DNA of 8,255 nt from Ilumatobacteraceae bacterium. Lineage in GTDB: Bacteria > Actinomycetota > Acidimicrobiia > Acidimicrobiales > Ilumatobacteraceae. A program made the translations under genes and the position numbers. Position 1 is the stretch's first letter, and each line of letters begins with the position of its first letter. Shown one piece after another: positions 5,749 to 8,255 of this stretch. Location of the stretch: positions 1 to 8,255 of the forward strand of contig JALQWV010000119.1 of assembly GCA_023263465.1 (NCBI GenBank), given 5' to 3'. The notes under the pieces were generated by a model. The model saw only the letters and a list, made by a program, of their open reading frames with translations. It was not told where the DNA came from and did not search any database.

Positions 5749-6581
5749 CGACTATTGCTGCGCTTTTCCTTTGCTGCATAATTTGCTTCAACAAAGAAAT
5801 TCCCAATAAAGCGTCTGAAGAAGATCACGACCACAACACTCCACAGGAAAATAGATCCACCGAGTTTCATAATTGCACCTGCAAGTTGCTGATCGGTCGT
5901 CACCGACAGCCCCCAGACCCGCACGGCAATGTCGTAATGCTTGTATACCGTGCCTTCAGCGAACGTGAGCCATGCCGCTGGAACGGTAGGAACCACCGAC
6001 ATGAGAAAGAGGTAAATCATTTTCCCGCCGTAGCCCAAATGACGTGACCGATCAGGGCCGCAAATAGGTGACCACATCAATAGTGCCGATATCACCACCA
6101 AAATGTGCAGCGAATAGTGCAGCGGTCCGTTCGACACACTCCTGTTCACCATTTGGGGAATGTGCGTAATCATGATGACGCAGTTAAACAACAGGCCGGC
6201 AATAACTGGCTTTGTTAAAAAATTGATTGCCTTACGTGTGCGTTCACCTGCAAAAATCAAATCGTAGAGCCATTTAGGAGTTGCGATGAGCATCAGCGAT
6301 GGCATGAAATATGAATACAACATGTGCTGGAACATGTGCATGGAGTACAAATACTCTTCCGAAATATCGTGCACGGGCCAATCTGAGGCCACCCACAGCA
6401 ATACCGCGCCAACGATGAAGGCCCACAGTTGCTTTCGTGTGATTACCTCGCCGTCGGGAACAATGCGTGGTCCTATGACCCGAATCGCATAGACATAACT
6501 GGCAACTACCGCAATCACCAACACCCACACCTCAATGTGGAGCTGGAACCTCCAAGGATCGGGATTTACGAGTGCGAACAT
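5745..6581 (-). CDS. ctaG: Cytochrome c oxidase assembly factor CtaG (caa3 type)
   Basis: This 278-residue membrane protein of the Caa3_CtaG family is needed for assembly of caa3-type oxidase in Bacillus; it is unrelated to the Cox11-type copper chaperone that shares the name. Visible features are about seven hydrophobic helices, the SMHMFQHMLY segment with H82 and H86 in a potential metal-binding arrangement, H140 in ITHIPQ, the HILVVISALLMWSPI helix, and the family block DQQLAGAIMKLGGS (230-243). The tail is basic and probably cytoplasmic. ATG 6581 is the first good start, 27 bases after the ctaF stop, with no strong Shine-Dalgarno site. As the last gene of the ctaD-E-F-G run it is probably co-transcribed with the subunits it helps assemble. 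Confidence 0.9.
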   Translation of the reverse strand: MFALVNPDPWRFQLHIEVWVLVIAVVASYVYAIRVIGPRIVPDGEVITRKQLWAFIVGAVLLWVASDWPVHDISEEYLYSMHMFQHMLYSYFMPSLMLIATPKWLYDLIFAGERTRKAINFLTKPVIAGLLFNCVIMITHIPQMVNRSVSNGPLHYSLHILVVISALLMWSPICGPDRSRHLGYGGKMIYLFLMSVVPTVPAAWLTFAEGTVYKHYDIAVRVWGLSVTTDQQLAGAIMKLGGSIFLWSVVVVIFFRRFIGNFFVEANYAAKEKRSNSR

Positions 6582-6608
6582 GCGTGGTTCGCCATTGACA
6601 TTTTCAAA

Positions 6609-6908
6609 TTATGAGAAAAAGTGGAAGGTTGCGAGGAAGATTCCATACACCGTAAGCGCCAGAATCAATCCCGCATAGAACACCCATGAGAACAATTTGT
6701 TGTCGAATTTTAGATGCATAAAAAAACTCACAACGATGACGAACTTTACAGCCATCATGAGGAGTAGCGACGGCAAGAACAACGCTCCGAAATCAACGTA
6801 GTAGGTCGCAACTTCAAGTCCTGTAATTGCAGCAAGAATCACTGCAATACGGACATAGCCCGCGTTCGACATGCCGTGTTCTGTTGATGAGTGGGTTTCT
6901 GTTGTCAT
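6609..6908 (-). CDS. ctaF: Cytochrome c oxidase subunit IV (prokaryotic COX4 family)
   Basis: This small 99-residue protein has a hydrophilic His- and Thr-rich N-terminus and three membrane helices (about 20-38, 42-65 and 72-96). The FFMHLKFDNKLFSWVFYAG stretch (62-80) is the typical signature of the prokaryotic COX4 family, found in B. subtilis as CtaF. It is an accessory subunit of haem-copper oxidase that contacts subunits I and III and carries no redox centre. The open frame extends upstream inside ctaE, but ATG 6908 lies 2 bases after the ctaE stop and gives the expected length, so I use it. Position between ctaE and ctaG matches the Bacillus cta operon. Confidence 0.9.
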   Translation of the reverse strand: MTTETHSSTEHGMSNAGYVRIAVILAAITGLEVATYYVDFGALFLPSLLLMMAVKFVIVVSFFMHLKFDNKLFSWVFYAGLILALTVYGIFLATFHFFS

Positions 6909-6910
6909 GA

Positions 6911-7513
6911 TTAGGCCGGAATGAGGTAGATGAGTGTGAAAATAATGATCCAAACTATGTCCACGAAGTGCCAATACAGACCAATCAATTCAATTGTCTC
7001 GGCCTTACTGCCAGGAACTTTGGATCGCTTCAGGATGCCAACGGTGGACATCAGCATGATGATTCCCACCGTTACGTGCACTCCATGGAATCCTGTAAGC
7101 ACATAGAAACTTGAGGAGAAGAGGCTGGTTGTGAAACCCATCCCTTCGTTATAAAACGCAGTGAATTCATAGACCTGTCCACCTACGAACGTTGCACCGA
7201 GAAGGGCGGTTACCGAAATCCACAAGTGCGTATTGCGGTCGTCGCCCTTGTGCGCTGCCGAAACCGCTAGCACCATGGTGAGCGAACTCATCAACAGAAC
7301 GAAACTGCTAACCGAGGTAAACGGAATATCGAACACTTGCGAAGGACGAGGACCCTCGCCTACGCGACCGCGATACAACATGTACGTTGAAATCAAGCCA
7401 CCAAACAACAAGCACTCTGAACCAAGGAACAACCACATCCCTAGCTTGTTGTTCGACAAACCGGTGCTGGTATGCGCAGCGCCATGTGAGTCAATGTGAC
7501 TATCTGCTGTCAT
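6911..7513 (-). CDS. ctaE: Cytochrome c oxidase subunit III
   Basis: This 200-residue subunit III is of the short form with five membrane helices (about 24-46, 66-88, 97-118, 135-161 and 177-198), lacking the two N-terminal helices of mitochondrial and Paracoccus subunit III. Diagnostic pieces are LGMWLFLGSECLLFGGL (24-40), the GGQVYEF segment with its conserved glutamate (E116), GFHGVHVTVG (141-150) and YWHFVDIVWIIIF (180-192) near the C-terminus. It binds subunit I and supports the proton-uptake side of the enzyme without carrying metals. ATG 7513 lies 10 bases after the ctaD stop; a longer frame reading into ctaD exists, but its extra residues look unlike this family. Spacing to both neighbours implies one transcript. 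Confidence 0.94.
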   Translation of the reverse strand: MTADSHIDSHGAAHTSTGLSNNKLGMWLFLGSECLLFGGLISTYMLYRGRVGEGPRPSQVFDIPFTSVSSFVLLMSSLTMVLAVSAAHKGDDRNTHLWISVTALLGATFVGGQVYEFTAFYNEGMGFTTSLFSSSFYVLTGFHGVHVTVGIIMLMSTVGILKRSKVPGSKAETIELIGLYWHFVDIVWIIIFTLIYLIPA

Positions 7514-7523
7514 TACTGCGTTC

Positions 7524-8255
7524 TCAGCCAACGTGAACCACATCCTTTGTCGTTGCAGGTGGATCAAAATCGTCATCTGGTGCAGTGGATGGCTCAATAG
7601 CCCATCCGTAACTACCGAACAACACAATCACGCCACCAAAAATTGCAATTGGAATGGAATAGATCACGCCAAAGCAAATAACTGGCAAGCCGGCAGCAAT
7701 CACGATCGGCCAATATGACGGTGAAGGCATGTGAATGTGAGCATCCGCACTGTCTTCAAGTTCTTTCATCACCTGTTCAGCAGATTTCACCTTCACCATT
7801 TGACCATTGGCGTCTTCTTCATATTTGCGATGGAAAAACTCGTCAAGATGAGAAACGGTAGGAATGCTGTCGAAGTTGTGTTCCTTTGGTGGGTTTGAAG
7901 TCATCCATTCCAAGCTTCGAGCATCCCACGGATCAAGCGGTGCGACTTTGCCGTTGCGGGTAGTAATCACGATGTTGATAAGGAACAACAACACTCCAGT
8001 GGTGAGTACAAGCGAACCAATTGAAGCAATCATGTTCCAGAATCCCAAGTTAAAGAAGCCTTCGCCTGCGCGAGCTTCAGTCCACTGGTACATTCGGCGC
8101 GGCTGACCCTGCAGACCGAGAATGTGCATTGGTCCGAACGTCATGTTCATACCGATCACCATCATCCAGAAGTTCCAGGTGCCCAATTTTTCATTCAGTA
8201 ACTTGCCGAACACTTTTGGCCACCAGTAATAGAAGCCCGAGAACAAACCAAATAC
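7524..8255 (-). CDS. ctaD: Cytochrome c oxidase subunit I, C-terminal part (cut by window edge)
   Basis: The frame is open to the right edge, so only the last 243 residues are seen; the haem and CuB histidines lie upstream, outside the window. Visible residues 1-13 end helix X, helix XI spans about 27-48 with MTFGPMHILGLQGQPRR, and helix XII about 70-98. Next comes the caa3-type block PLDPWDARSLEWMTSNPP-EHNFDSIPTV (106-134). The tail then departs from the basic subunit I plan. It has a charged, partly helical linker (about 137-172), IHMPSPSYWPI, two more likely helices (about 181-200 and 202-219) and an acidic Pro-rich end. Similar tails occur in some caa3 oxidases of Gram-positive and deep-branching bacteria, from memory. 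The subunit reduces oxygen at the haem a3-CuB centre and pumps protons. Confidence 0.95.
   Translation of the reverse strand, partial: VFGLFSGFYYWWPKVFGKLLNEKLGTWNFWMMVIGMNMTFGPMHILGLQGQPRRMYQWTEARAGEGFFNLGFWNMIASIGSLVLTTGVLLFLINIVITTRNGKVAPLDPWDARSLEWMTSNPPKEHNFDSIPTVSHLDEFFHRKYEEDANGQMVKVKSAEQVMKELEDSADAHIHMPSPSYWPIVIAAGLPVICFGVIYSIPIAIFGGVIVLFGSYGWAIEPSTAPDDDFDPPATTKDVVHVG

Noticed and set aside
5756..5777. Direct repeat TTGCTGC (5756-5762 and 5771-5777) near the convergent junction
   Set aside because: A 7-base direct repeat inside the ctaG coding end is expected by chance and forms no hairpin.
6566..6601. 11-codon - strand mini-ORF (begins MSMANHACS) overlapping the ctaG start
   Set aside because: It has no Shine-Dalgarno site, is very short and could arise by chance. 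Translational coupling to ctaG is possible but nothing in the sequence supports it beyond the overlap.
7514..7627. Extended N-terminus of ctaE reading inside ctaD
   Set aside because: The extra 38 residues overlap the ctaD coding end and do not resemble subunit III. ATG 7513 gives the normal length.
1..8255. Mobile elements, CRISPR arrays, defence genes or phage genes
   Set aside because: All space is filled by intact conserved genes with uniform style. No transposase, integrase, spaced repeats or terminal repeats were seen. The phage-related name of the hydrolase family does not by itself indicate a prophage.

Overview
The window is a compact, almost gap-free bacterial chromosome segment of roughly 50% G+C (estimated by eye). 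Gene content fits an actinobacterium-like aerobe. The clues are GTG starts, start codons that mostly lack Shine-Dalgarno sites, a two-gene ABC-2 exporter next to cytochrome oxidase genes, a small intracellular poly-gamma-glutamate hydrolase homologue, and a caa3-type oxidase cluster. A free-living Acidimicrobiia-type organism is my best guess. That is inference from protein style, not a search result. I see no mobile elements, CRISPR arrays, tRNA or rRNA genes.

Region 1 (1-2121, + strand) is a three-gene unit. It holds a membrane-anchored TlpA/ResA-like thioredoxin, the CcdA electron-transfer membrane protein, and a poly-gamma-glutamate hydrolase-family protein. The genes are joined by ATGA and TAATG overlaps. 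TlpA plus CcdA is the classical pair that passes reductant across the membrane for cytochrome c or cuproprotein maturation. The unit is preceded by a perfect 11-bp inverted repeat whose 3' arm contains the TlpA start codon.

Region 2 (2099-4035, - strand) is serS followed 5 bases later by pdxH, with pdxH converging on and overlapping the hydrolase gene. A 61-base divergent spacer (4036-4096) separates serS from region 3.

Region 3 (4097-5748, + strand) is an ABC-2 type export system, ATPase then permease, translationally coupled.

Region 4 (5745-8255, - strand) reads ctaD (C-terminal part only; it runs off the right edge), ctaE, ctaF, ctaG. This is the Bacillus-type ctaCDEFG order, so ctaC (subunit II) would be expected beyond the right edge. 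The ABC operon and the cta operon converge, and their stop codons overlap.

Functionally, regions 1 and 4 both serve the aerobic respiratory chain: thiol-redox input for cytochrome c and CuA maturation, then the terminal oxidase and its assembly factor. The ABC exporter between them has no identifiable substrate. Most of the window is conserved housekeeping. The points most worth a second look are the start-codon hairpin at the left edge, a repeated leaderless-promoter geometry, the hydrolase in the ccd operon, two changed cofactor-site positions in PdxH, and the long C-terminal extension of CtaD.
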